Position numbers and translations under genes: made by a program. 64,000 nucleotides of DNA from positions 12,006,201 to 12,070,200 of the forward strand of contig OW203732.1 of assembly GCA_934045075.1 (NCBI GenBank). The letters run 5' to 3'. The notes under the pieces are model-generated. The model ran no database searches. It was not told the DNA's origin and saw only the letters and a list, made by a program, of their open reading frames with translations. This document shows positions 21,191-31,298 of this stretch, in pieces (the stretch's first letter is position 1; each line of letters starts with the position of its first letter). Origin of the DNA: Yponomeuta sedellus. Lineage: Eukaryota; Arthropoda; Insecta; Lepidoptera; Yponomeutidae.

Positions 21191-22048
21191 GGTACTTAAG
21201 ATTTCCCTCCGGACTTTTAATTTTATTACCTAAAAATAAATCAACGAGTGAAACAGAAGGCAATAGCTAGTCAAGTGGGACTTTATTTCCCACATATATG
21301 TTACTGGATATAGGAAAATTATTTCCCACAAAAAAAAACCCTTAACGCTTATAGGAAAATTATTTCCCATCGTAAAAAAAAAACACTTCCCAACATTCAA
21401 TAATTTTGATTTTGTGTTTTTATTTAATTTTAAGAAAACAATATTCTAATATAAAACAATTTACTTGATTGGAGCCATGGCCGATTAAGGGTTAAAATAA
21501 GTATGTAGATACTTATTTAAAGATTAAGATCGTTACCTAAACGTATTGAATATTGTATTGAAAAAGGCGGCGGTCACTTCGAGCACCTACTAAAATAAAT
21601 TAAAGTATGTGAAAACAATGCATTTTATTCCTTTTAGACATCATGTTTCATACAGACATTTACTGCTTAAGACCTACACAATCGATATCTAAATAGAAAT
21701 AGTGTAGGTTTTTTTTTCAAAACCACCGAATTCGATTCCCGAACGGAGTACAGATGTTTTTTAACATGTATGAATGCAGTTTTTCTTGGTATTAAAATCG
21801 ATGACATGGTTCCTCAGAACAGATCTTCGTATGTCTTATAGTTTCAGACTTTCCCATACTGACCGATTTGAATGAGACACCCTGTATAACTGCAAAGTAG
21901 GTACTCGGGACTGCAAGTGATGCAAATTATTCAGCCAGATGTCGCTGCCTGTATACAGGGCGTCCTAAAGTTATGGGCCATGAATGGAAAGTACCTAAAA
22001 TATCGTAGATAGGGTATTTTGCTGAAAGAAGACTTTATGTTATTTTTA

Positions 22049-22093
22049 CCCGACTGCAGCGAAGCCCAAAAGGAGGGTAATGTGTTTAGTGCG

Positions 22094-22124
<31 letters not shown>

Positions 22125-22250
22125 GTATGTCCGATTCTATGTTCCCTCATAACTCCTTAACCAATAGTCAGATTTTGTTAAACAAGGTGTCATTCGATTC
22201 GGCATCCTTGCGCGGGTGTCATAGGCTATATAAAATCATAATTATGCGAT
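22049..22250 (+). repeat. CCCGACTGC / (GTAT)n repeat, copy 1
   Basis: Begins CCCGACTGCAGCGAAGCCC, passes through a short GTAT tract (22095-22128) and a conserved core (CCTCATAACTCCTTAACCAA) to CTATATAAAAT. Same order as copy 2 at 26962. The conserved sequence on both sides of the tract suggests an element carrying its own microsatellite. Confidence 0.75.
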
Positions 22251-22289
22251 CAGAACCGTGACGAAAAATAAAATTCGTTAAGAAGCTTC

Positions 22290-23330
22290 GTTAAAGTACA
22301 GCTAGGAGCCACTAGATGGCGCTGTTATATTTAGTTTATTGAATTCGAATACTAATTTTATTGAACTACCCCTAACAGGTGTGAAATATTTAAAACAGAA
22401 TTTTGCGGATGACGTAGGTTACATAAAATCAGCATTAATAGAGAACCAACGGAACAAAAAATAACATTTACTTCTAAGCAATTAAAGTACCACTTTTAGC
22501 CACTTGATGGCGCTGCTATATTTTATTTATTCTAATACATGTGTATACATAATTTCGGCTTTGGTCCACATGTAAACAAACCATTTATAGAATCGGTACA
22601 AATGCGGAAAGAAATAATTCCTATAAAGTGGTTTGATCCTTCTAGATCATTCATTCAATTAAAAAATATAATTGTGTTTAACTACGCCTAACACGTGCAA
22701 AGTATTTAAAAGAGAATTTTGCGGGTGTCGTTGATTACATAAAATCAGCATTAATAGAGAACAAACGCAACACAAATAATATTCATTTCTAAGTAATTAA
22801 AGTACTGTAGCATTAGTTCCTCTACCCAACCACAGATGGCGCTGTTTGTGTTCTACATAATATTAAACCAAATTGGATAGTATTTGAGCACTCGACCAAT
22901 CACTTCGACCAATACTGACTGACCACTAATAATTGGCACGACTAGTGACGTAGGTAATATACCTCGCTTTGCGCTGTGGTGCGAGTAGTACAGTTAGTAA
23001 TCCGTAATCCTTAGTAAGTTTCATATTGCTTCAATAAATAGATCCCTAATAACGTGCTGTCGTGCTGAAACAACGTTTCTCTTCTTCTCTGCTGAAACCC
23101 TGTCCTTCAGTACCCCTTTTAGCCACTACATGGCGCTGGCATATATTTATTCTAGTACATGTATAAATTTACATAATATCAGCTTTGCTCTACATGTAAA
23201 AAAACCTTCTATAGAAACGGTATAAGTGCTGAAAGAAATAATGCCTATAAAGTGTTTATTTCTTTCTACGCCATTCGTTTATCTTATTAATTTAAGAAAT
23301 ATCAACCTCATAGGGGGTAATAATACATTA
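22290..23330. repeat. Three divergent internal repeats with a GATGGCGCT motif
   Basis: Blocks starting near 22305, 22490 and 23110 share TAGCCACTxxATGGCGCT, a following TTTATTCTAxTACATGT and AAAGAAATAATxCCTATAAAG. Another AGATGGCGCTGTT lies at 22840. Probably decayed tandem copies of one unit. Confidence 0.5.
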
Positions 23331-23349
23331 CTGCAGAGGCCGAGAAGTT

Positions 23350-23430
23350 AGGGATTGCTGGACGAGTTTGGGATAGACGGCCGAGTCGTAGACGAAGCCG
23401 TCTAGAACGAGTCCTGCAATCCCTGTTCCG
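23350..23430. repeat. Imperfect GC-rich hairpin
   Basis: AGGGATTGC, GGACGAG and AGACGG on the left face CCGTCT, CGAGTCC and GCAATCCCT on the right, around CCGAGTCGTAGACGAAG. It stands out from the AT-rich surroundings. Confidence 0.55.
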
Positions 23431-24340
23431 GCCGAGGATTGTATAGTGCTTTTCTCAAACAATGCGAGGAAATATTAATGTTAAAATAATTACTTGGTAA
23501 TTAAGGAATAATAGTTTAGTTTGCCGCTTTTTTTATTTTTTAAATACACTGACATATTTGAGCACCATGTTTAACCGCACAAAAACCAATACCATAGATT
23601 GTTTTTTTTTAATCTTGCAAGTATGCTTACATATCTTAGTAGGTGGTTGGCTGTATGTAATTTTTCCTTGGTCAGTTTAATTTTAGTAAGTAAATTTAAA
23701 AAGTTAGAGCAGCGGTCGGTAATGAATTTTCATACTTACTTTACTGGCTTAGGCCAGTAAAGTGAGGCGGGAGCCATAAAAGAGAAACTTTGTGGCTTTA
23801 TTTCATGGTAATAACACAAACATTTCCGAGCATGTTTGAGAAAAAATAATTAATTTCTTAACACTGATATTAATTTCCTACTGACACTTAGACCAAAACT
23901 AACTGAACAAAATATATAAAGTGTAGCATGTAACTCCTTTTCCCCTGTGCGGTCATAGTCAGACAAGCTGGGTTCAAAGAAGAAACAATAAATGATAAAA
24001 AAATATTTGAACGCTCTCACTGGTAACCGAAGACGGGTCCTCCGTGACCTCGTATCGTAGGACCCATGAAATTTTAAAAAATTCTAGCTCTATTCATCTT
24101 AACGAAATTTTATCTCGTTTCCTCCGAAAATAAGATTATGATTTTGTGTAAGGTTTCCTGTTCACTTGTGAGACCAAAGATTGCTTATCTACACCTAAAT
24201 ATTCAGTAAAATTTTTCAATGCTTTAGGGGGCCACCTCAAGATGAATTTGTTATAGTTTCATTTTAATACCGGTAATATTTTGGCATTCAGAAAACCAAG
24301 ATTTTGTATGTGTCCACGCCCATGCCACAACTCTAAATAA
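23431..24340. other. Unrecognised AT-rich sequence
   Basis: Part of the TE2 insert. I see no open frame, repeat or motif worth naming, apart from a short TTACTGGC / GCCAGTAA hairpin near 23740-23762. Confidence 0.4.
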
Positions 24341-24725
24341 CTACGCCAGGCCGAAGGCTGATCCCCATCATGCGGGTGCGAGGAAACTTGCCGCGACGAG
24401 GTTGAAGGCCGAGCTCAATACAGGTCGCGGCACGGCCGAAGGCTGTGAAGCGGGCTAGAGGAATACTCCCACGGCGATTCCAAATGCTGAGCTCTATTTA
24501 CGCTGATGCCAAGGCCGAAGGCCGCGACAATTACTTAAAGTTGCTGTTAGGAGGAAACCTGTCGCGCCTTTGAACAGGCCGCGGCTGAAGGCTCAGACCA
24601 TTTATGTTCCCATTTAAAAGTCCTTATTCTAAGTAATTAGCGAGACCGAAGACTGGGCCCAGCAATGCAAGCACGAAGAATTCTACTCTGGAGATGTCGA
24701 AAGCTGAGCGCCGTTCAGGTCGAAG
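24340..24725. repeat. Spaced CCGAAGGC motif cluster
   Basis: Seven related 9-12-mers (for example GGCCGAAGGCTG, GTTGAAGGCCGAG, GGCTGAAGGCTC) recur every 45-75 bp in GC-rich sequence with related spacers (AATACAGGTCGCGG and similar). Fits a worn tandem repeat of about 60 bp. Confidence 0.55.
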
Positions 24726-25156
24726 AGATAATTCGTGACTATTCCAGTCCCCACCTACAATCGTTAACATTAAATAACTAGGTGCAGTGGAGCGTTTTTA
24801 GGCTACATAAAAAACAGACAATTTATGTAAGGATAATAAAGAAAAAAATCTGTCGTTTCCTTTGCAAATATTCTAGATAGTTTAACACCATTAGACCATA
24901 TTCATTATACTAGCTAAAAAATATCGTACGACATAATTTTTTAATGCAGGCAGGTGGTACCTATGACTATATCAAACAAGTATATCAGTAAAAATATTTA
25001 TGATTTGCCGAGACATGTCCATTGTCGAACAAAAGAAAATAAAGCAATAAACTAAAATTCATTTAGGAAATAAAATAATATAACGATTTAAAGCATGTAA
25101 ACAGAACAGATGGACCTTTAAATTGTATCGTTTTACTGAGTCACTAAAAGGTCAAA

Positions 25157-25617
25157 AATAAAAAAAATATTTAAAAAAATAAAAGAACCCGACTGCAGTG
25201 ATAAATCAACTGAAAGGGAAAAAATAAGATAATTTTATTTTCGAATGCTAATGTCGAATCAGAAGAGTTCATGCTGCTTTACTTGAGGGACCAAATAATA
25301 TAACATTATAAGCATTATTTGCTCAAACTGTTGCATTTATTATTTTATATATAAAATGATGCAGTCGGGACCCATTAGAGGACTTTAAACAAACAGTAAT
25401 GGGTCCCGACTGCATCATTTTATATATAAAATAATAAATGCAACAGTTTGAGCAAATAATGCTTATAATGTTATATTATTTGGTCCCTCAAGTAAAGCAG
25501 CATGAACTCTTCTGATTCGACATTAGCATTCGAAAATAAAATTATCTTATTTTTTCCCTTTCAGTTGATTTATCACTGCAGTCGGGTTCTTTTATTTTTT
25601 TAAATATTTTTTTTATT
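25157..25617. repeat. Large palindrome, 221-bp arms
   Basis: Arms 25157-25377 and 25397-25617 are reverse complements with no mismatch where I checked them, around a 19-base spacer. Each arm itself is bounded by CCCGACTGCA (outer) and TGCAGTCGGG (inner), so each looks like a small inverted-repeat element. Confidence 0.9.
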
Positions 25618-25756
25618 AAAAGTTAGTAATTCTGCATTCAAAGATTTTCTAAAAATTACTTGCCTTGTCTGGAAATCGAACCGAATTAAAAAAAAAAAAC
25701 ACCCCTACTTTTATGATGCCAATCGAAAACATGGCCAAACTTTGGGACGCCCTGTA

Positions 25757-25955
25757 TAATACAGAGAATATTGTAAAGAGGTTCGAAATTTCACTGATGC
25801 CGGTGAGTCGCCCATTAGCTCAGTTGGAAGAGCGCTGGCACGGATAGCCGGATGTCGCGGGTTTGAATCCCGGAATTGGTGGAATTTTTAGCCTCTAAAT
25901 AGGTTTTTAAAATTGTCCTTAGCACGGGTTAGAGCATTAAAAAGAATATAAAGAT
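25757..25955 (+). repeat. Old tRNA-like repeat copy, last part
   Basis: Resumes at AATACAGAGAATATTG after TE2. The tRNA-like block (25810-25880) has the best A box of the window (TAGCTCAGTTGG) and an intact anticodon stem, then GGAATTTTTAGCC and the tail to 25950. With 19913-20131 and 21887-21953 it forms one dimeric copy. Confidence 0.82.
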
Positions 25956-26084
25956 ATGAAAAAGCTTGGCACTCTAAGCAGTTAACATTGTAAAACGTTT
26001 TGGACGGTCCTAAGCCCGTAAAAGTATGAAGGAAAGATTCGAATTGGTCTGTTAGTGGATGTCTTGACTCAGTGACTACATATA

Positions 26085-26616
26085 TTAGATTAGATTAGAA
26101 CTCTTTATTGTACACACCAGAAAACAAAATACATAAAAAGGCTTACACATCTAAGCTATTGCCATATACAATTGGCGGTCTTATCGCTAAAAGCGATCTC
26201 TTCCAGACAACCTTGGGATGGATAGAACTGAAAGATGAAGAGAGTAGGTAGGTAGGTGTACATGAAGTATACAGGAAGAATATGTACATAAATTGACTTA
26301 CAACTAATATTCATATATATTTAATAAAATACATAAACTAGGCCATATATATAATATTATTAAAATATAAATTATACAAACATACATAATTATATAGTTA
26401 TAATATAATAATACATACATTTTATATGAAATCAAACAACAACGAAAACTTACTATGATTACTATGTAGATAATCATAATAACATTACACGTCTTCAGCG
26501 AGATAGTGAGACTTCACCAGTCCTTTGAAGATAGGAAGGGACTTTGCTTTTCGCACTTCTTCTGGCAAAGCATTCCACAGTCGAGCAGATTGCACAGAGA
26601 AAGAGGAGTCGTAGAA
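26085..26616 (-). mobile_element. 5'-truncated LINE, 3' end with TCTAA-type tail
   Basis: On the minus strand: a short coding end (26485-26616), about 390 bases of 3' UTR, AATAAA near 26105, then a TCTAATCTAATCTAAT tail (26085-26098). Short tandem repeats as tails are known in CR1- and Jockey-related LINEs. Confidence 0.7.
26485..26616 (-). pseudogene. LINE polyprotein C-terminal fragment
   Basis: 43 codons ending at a stop at 26485-26487. SARLWNALPEEVRKAKSL is the familiar end of many non-LTR retrotransposon ORF2 proteins, just after the RT domain. The rest is absent. Confidence 0.7.
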
Positions 26617-26961
26617 ATTGGTGCGTTCAGTACATGTACCTACTGAACGCACGGTCGCGGGTGAATGAACCTCACGCGTGCTCGTTACAGGTGTTTTATA
26701 ACTAGCTTACATTATTTATTTTATTAATAGTAATGTTAAATAATAAATAAAATAGCAATGCTTATGGTAGGGGCCTTCGGCTCTAAGACGATTAAAAGAG
26801 CACGGTGTATATTACTTTTATTTGCACTTAAATTTAAAAAATAAAATCGTACAATGCGGCGGACTTAATGCCAAAAAGTCCCCAATATAGATACCTATGT
26901 AGTAATTGAAGAAGTTAAATAGATAGAAAATGGAAATAACCTTGATGTGCCTATCTTTTAA

Positions 26962-27320
26962 CCCGACTGCGGCGAAGCCCAAAAGGAGGGTAATGTGTTT
27001 AGTTCGTATGTATGTATGTATGTATGTATGTATGTATGTATGTATGTATGTATGTATGTATGTATGTATGTATGTATGTATGTATGTATGTATGTATGTA
27101 TGTATGTATGTATGTATGTATGTATGTATGTATGTATGTATGTATGTATGTATGTATGTATGTATGTATGTATGTACCTATGTATGTATGTATGTATGTA
27201 AGTATGTCCGAATCTATGTTCCCTCATAACTCCTTAACCAATGGTCAGATTTTGTTAAATAAGGTGTTATTCGATTCGGCATTCTTGCGCGGGTGTCACA
27301 GGCTATATAAAATGTTCTTG
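26962..27320 (+). repeat. CCCGACTGC / (GTAT)n repeat, copy 2, with long microsatellite
   Basis: Same order as copy 1 (22049). The GTAT tract at 27007-27200 has nearly 50 units, broken only near 27175 and 27200. Apparent Met-Tyr-Val-Cys and Thr-Tyr-Ile-His open frames here come from the tract and are not genes. Confidence 0.85.
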
Positions 27321-27797
27321 ATTTCGAAAAATTATAGAGAGTAAGAGGTAGTTCCGGGTCTTCAACATTACTTTACGATCGGTAAGATAATAATAAAACG
27401 ATAATGACAAACGCTTAGTGTAAATGGCTCTTGAAGGCGTGAATGTGTCATGCGAATCGAGCGAATTCCCCGGCCATAGACTATATTATGCATACTCTTT
27501 CAATCGTCGAATCGTTCGTTTGTTCCCCGACTATAGACAATGGGCATAGTCTATGACTATTTATAATATTAATTGAATATTTCTGATTAGTTTTGGGTTT
27601 TTGCACCACCAAGTAGATACCTACTTAGGTACCTACTGTTGGAATATAATTCAATTTGTTTCTCTTGAAAGGTGACCAACTTACGTTCCCTTTCCCTTAC
27701 TCCCAAGCCGTCCGTCCACACACCAAACCAATAGTTGGAATTCGGATTATTTTTTCAATTGCCTTTTTGCGCGCTATTTACTTTTCTTTTCACGTTA
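27321..27797. other. Unrecognised sequence
   Basis: AT-rich. Contains two nearby CATAGACTAT / ATAGTCTATG-type patches (27475-27560) but no gene. Confidence 0.35.
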
Positions 27798-28451
27798 TAC
27801 AGGGCATCCCAAAGTTATGGGCCATAAAGGGAAAGTACCTTAAATATCGTAGATAGGGTATTTCGCTGAAAGAAGACTTTATGTTATTTTTAAAAGTTAG
27901 TAATTTTGCATTCAAAGATTTAAAAAAAATTACTTGCCTTGTCTGGGAATCGAACCGACTTAAATTTAAAAAAAACACCCCTACTTTTATGATGCTAATC
28001 GAAAGAATGGCCAAAAACTAATAACTCTTCTTAAGTAACATAGTATTTTAAAAGAAAAGAACAGCTTGAAATTAATCATTTTAATCAAATTAAAAACATA
28101 CATGAAACTGCCGTAGTCAATTAAGTTGAAAATTAAAAATGAAAATCACAGGCAGCGGACTCATTAAAAGATTGGCGATTTGAGTAAGACAAGAGGGATC
28201 ACATTTTGAGCATTTAATTAATTAATTTACAAAAAAATACCCACTTAATTATTAGTTTTTGGCCATTTTTTCGATTGGCATCATAAAAGTAGGGGTGTTT
28301 TTTTTTTAAATTTAAGTCGGTTCGATTCCCAGACAAGGCAAGTAATTTTTAGAAAATCTTTGAATAACATAGTCTTCTTTCAGCAAAATACCCTATCTAC
28401 GATATTTAAGGTACTTTCCCTTCATGGCTCATAACTTTGGGACGCCCTGTA
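27798..28451. mobile_element. Intact TA-flanked inverted-repeat element (TE2 family)
   Basis: 654 bp, ends TACAGGGCATCCC and GGGACGCCCTGTA, TA on each side (27796-27797 and 28452-28453). Arms of about 220 bp are inverted copies; the centre is AT-rich and noncoding. Reference copy for reading TE2 at 21954. Confidence 0.85.
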
Positions 28452-28499
28452 TAGCTACCGAGTATGCGTAGTAGGTACCTAGGTACTTTTTACTCTAAC

Positions 28500-28537
28500 C
28501 TCAGAACAATAACTAAAGCTTTAGTTATTGTTCTGAG
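28500..28537. repeat. Perfect 38-bp palindrome
   Basis: Two 19-base arms with no spacer; outer part CTCAGAACAATAACTAAAG. Related CCTCAGAACAA palindrome at 59707-59729. Confidence 0.8.
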
Positions 28538-29055
28538 ACTCTTAACCGCCGCATACAGAAACGTCAAGTAGGTATGCTGTTGTCCTTTTCTGTTTCATTG
28601 ATAATAATGAAAGATAATCATATTTAAATAAACATTAAAGTTAATGGGCGTCCCTGAGTGCGGCAGTAAGATTGTTAAAACTTTTAGTTTTTTGTATTTA
28701 GTCATTTCCTCGCTGAGGTGCGATGAAAAGTTGTTTCAGTCAACGTGTTTCAGTCGAGTGCAAAGATTTTTCACCTCGTGCTCTTTTGATTCCTTCGCTA
28801 AAGTCGCTAACGCACAGGATTCTAATTTTCAAATCACTCGCTGCGCTCGTGTCGTTATTCAATTTTAAAATCCTTCGCTTGCGCGGTCATCAAGATTGAG
28901 AATAGCATTCCTTAACTAAGAACTACAAATTATAGGTACCTATTATAGGTCGCAAGCATTTTAGTAAGATCCTCTCCGCACCCTTCGGATAAATAAAGGC
29001 GAAACCAAACATGGAAAAACCCCCATATATAAGGTGTCTCCCACACTGCAAAACT
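28538..29055. other. Unrecognised sequence
   Basis: A moderately CG-rich patch at 28690-28880 (TTCGCT, TCGCTGCGCTCG) is the only notable composition change. No convincing gene. Confidence 0.35.
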
Positions 29056-29144
29056 TTAAAAACCTATTTAGACGCTAAAAATTCCACCCATGCCGGGATT
29101 CGAACCCGCGACCTCTGGCTATCCGTGGCTATCCTGCAAAACTT
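29056..29144 (-). repeat. Truncated tRNA-like repeat copy with target duplication
   Basis: On the minus strand it ends in ATAGGTTTTTAAA. CTGCAAAACTT occurs on both sides, consistent with an 11-bp target duplication. Only the 3' half of the tRNA-like block and the sequence after it are present. Confidence 0.75.
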
Positions 29145-30454
29145 ACTTTAGGTTGGTAACGAAAATAAAAACATTTCCTCTATTGAAGACTATATTCTTG
29201 AACAAAACAATTTTATGAAGATTTTAATAGCAACCAGTGAACAAGGCACAATATTTAGCATTTAGTTACAGCAAAACTCATTAACCCTAATAACCCTTGC
29301 TAAAAATATTTCTTATGTCTTACTTTTTCATATAGGTACTTAGGTATCGTGTAAAAGTTATTTCGTAAAGGAGGGTTATTACCTCCTTCATGTAATGCGA
29401 ACTAAATCCCGATGTTACCTATCGTAATTTTAAGGAATTGACAGTTCAGAGGCCACCGAAAAGTGGTTAAGTTTGTCTTAGGTAAAAAAAATAATAACCG
29501 CCTGCACCAGACGTTTAGGTAAGCCTGAAAATTTTGCCAAAAGGTAATATACGATAAATATTATGTACCTAGCTAATGTAGCTTTACAATCTAGGCATAC
29601 GCGACCCGACCGACGCGCGACAGATATTTCTAAGCTCTGCACCTATGATTTAACATTTAATAAGAGCAATAAAATGCATTCAGTAGGTAATAAGCCAATT
29701 TTAGAAAATTTTCGCCATGCGTCGTTAGCCAGACTGACAGGGCAAATCACCCATTGTGATACAATCTACATTCTGATACAATTTTCCGTTGTTCATTGTT
29801 ATCGTATCCATTGGACTAACTAAAACGTAGTGATTATATTCTCTGTGCTAACTGATGTATACTAAGATAATGATTTTCAACTCTAAATACTTTAAGGATC
29901 TATCGATATCACAGTGCTCTTACTTGAGGTACTAATATATTATAAGTACGGTACAATTTTCATATAAAATAGTTGTGTACAATCTTATAACTGACATAAA
30001 TTGTCCTCATTTGATATGTTTCTGATTTACATTTTAGAGCGTTTTTACCGTGTTTCACTACACCTATAATTTAAATGGAACGAATTTAACAAGACAATGC
30101 GATTGTTATATAAAATATTATGGAATCAGTTATGGAGCCGTCAAACATACTTTTAAGCAAATATACGATTATCTACAATGCGCGTAACTAATTCTCTGTA
30201 GTACAATCCTCCATTTGTTGAGTTTTACGCAATAATTATATGGTCAGTTTAAATACTGAACATTTTATAACGAAATTGAAGTCGTAAAGGCACTCTTACC
30301 AGCACGTTTACTTCGACTAATTTCAAAAAGCTCTTCATAATTCTGCTGTTAGAATTAACTGTAATAATACAGTGAAATTTCTCTTTTGCATCCATCTAAG
30401 TCTCTAAACTACAGTTTTAAGAATGCGGTAGTAAATATACCATGCCAGGTATTG
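29145..30454. other. Region downstream of copy B, no gene seen
   Basis: Likely includes the 3' UTR of copy B next to 30455. Otherwise AT-rich and unrecognised. Confidence 0.35.
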
Positions 30455-31298
30455 TTAGGCAAATCTAATACCACTGCAACAACTACAAACTATAATCTTC
30501 TTGTTGGGATACTGTTGCCGCCTCTGGTCTATCTGTCCATCGACCCAGCCGATGAGACGCTCCTTCAGATGCAGAACGGTCTCCTGCCTGACAACGCCTT
30601 CTTGGAAGAACTCCTTCAGCACAAGTGTTATTCCGTTGTCTGTCTCCTGGCACGGATCGCCGAGCGGCCGCTGACGCTTCAAGTAGTTGAAGACAAAGTT
30701 GACGATTTGTACGATCAAATCCTCGTCGGGATTCAGGAGGCGTAGCCGTGCTATCTCTTCTGGCACCAGTTTGGATAAGACATTTAGTGACACCGTCATG
30801 AGATTAACATAGACCTCTTGGCTCAGGTTTTGCAGCAGTCTGGCGACGTTCTCAGTGCCCGAGGCGCTAACGCGGACTAGGAATGCCCCTATGCGGAGAA
30901 TCTCGCCGGGGTGGATACCCACAAGTATGTTGCTAGCATCTTCTTCTTTATCGATGTAGCGGCCGACGGCTGCCGTGGACTGGGTGAGTCGTGTCGCGAC
31001 ATTCGATCCGTTGACAGAAGCTGGGCCTATGGAGTTGAAGAGTTGCGTGCGGCCCTCCTTTCCCATGCTGTAAAGGTCTGTGGGGGTAAACTTATGTTGG
31101 GCGTTGAGGTTGACTTGGCCGTCAGACGTCATCGAGATGCGGAGCTTGTGCTGATTCAGGTCTTTATTGATCTTGAGCACGTCAGCAAAGTACTGGTCTT
31201 TGTTGACGATATTCTTGATGCCTCGGATAACTTCGGTGTTACCCTGCACCTCGCCTTGCACACGCCGCGACTCGGCGCTGATTTTATCGAAAATTTTT
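30455..31298 (-). CDS. Copy B exon 9 and stop
   Basis: 844 bases from acceptor TTTGCAG to TAA at 30455-30457. Encodes KIFDKISAESRR, HKFTPTDLYSMGKEGR, LLNPDEDLIVQIVNFVFNYL and LKERLIGWVDGQ. A shorter open frame on the opposite strand at 30386-30745 is its shadow. Confidence 0.9.

Larger units (their letters stand above)
20358..21491 (+). mobile_element. Deleted piggyBac-like element
   Basis: 1134 bp bounded by TTAA (20354-20357 and 21492-21495), with terminal inverted repeats CCCTTAATCGGCCAT. TTAA duplication is the hallmark of piggyBac. Inside, a short stretch near 20865 reads like a start (MVPPKKKKK then stop), and 21060-21125 keeps a cysteine-rich remnant like the piggyBac C-terminal domain. 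The catalytic core is missing. A tRNA-like repeat fragment (21120-21190) sits at the break. Confidence 0.82.
20132..21886. mobile_element. TA-flanked inverted-repeat element TE1
   Basis: Ends TACAGGGTGTC and GACACCCTGTA, with TA on both outer sides (20130-20131 and 21887-21888). Arms of about 180 bp (20132-20320 and 21695-21886) are inverted copies of each other. TA duplication and long arms suggest a Tc1/mariner-related MITE; no transposase. It splits the tRNA-like repeat and is itself split by the piggyBac-type element at 20358-21491. Confidence 0.8.
21954..25756. mobile_element. TA-flanked inverted-repeat element TE2, split by a 3.6-kb insert
   Basis: Outer ends TACAGGGCGTCC (21954) and GGGACGCCCTGTA (to 25756), TA on both sides. 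The left part (21954-22048) and right part (25618-25756) together match the intact relative at 27798-28451. The insert, 22049-25617, begins with CCCGACTGC and ends with the large palindrome. Confidence 0.78.

Noticed and set aside
27012..27344. Open frames of Met-Tyr-Val-Cys or Thr-Tyr-Ile-His repeats
   Set aside because: Pure translation of the GTAT microsatellite.
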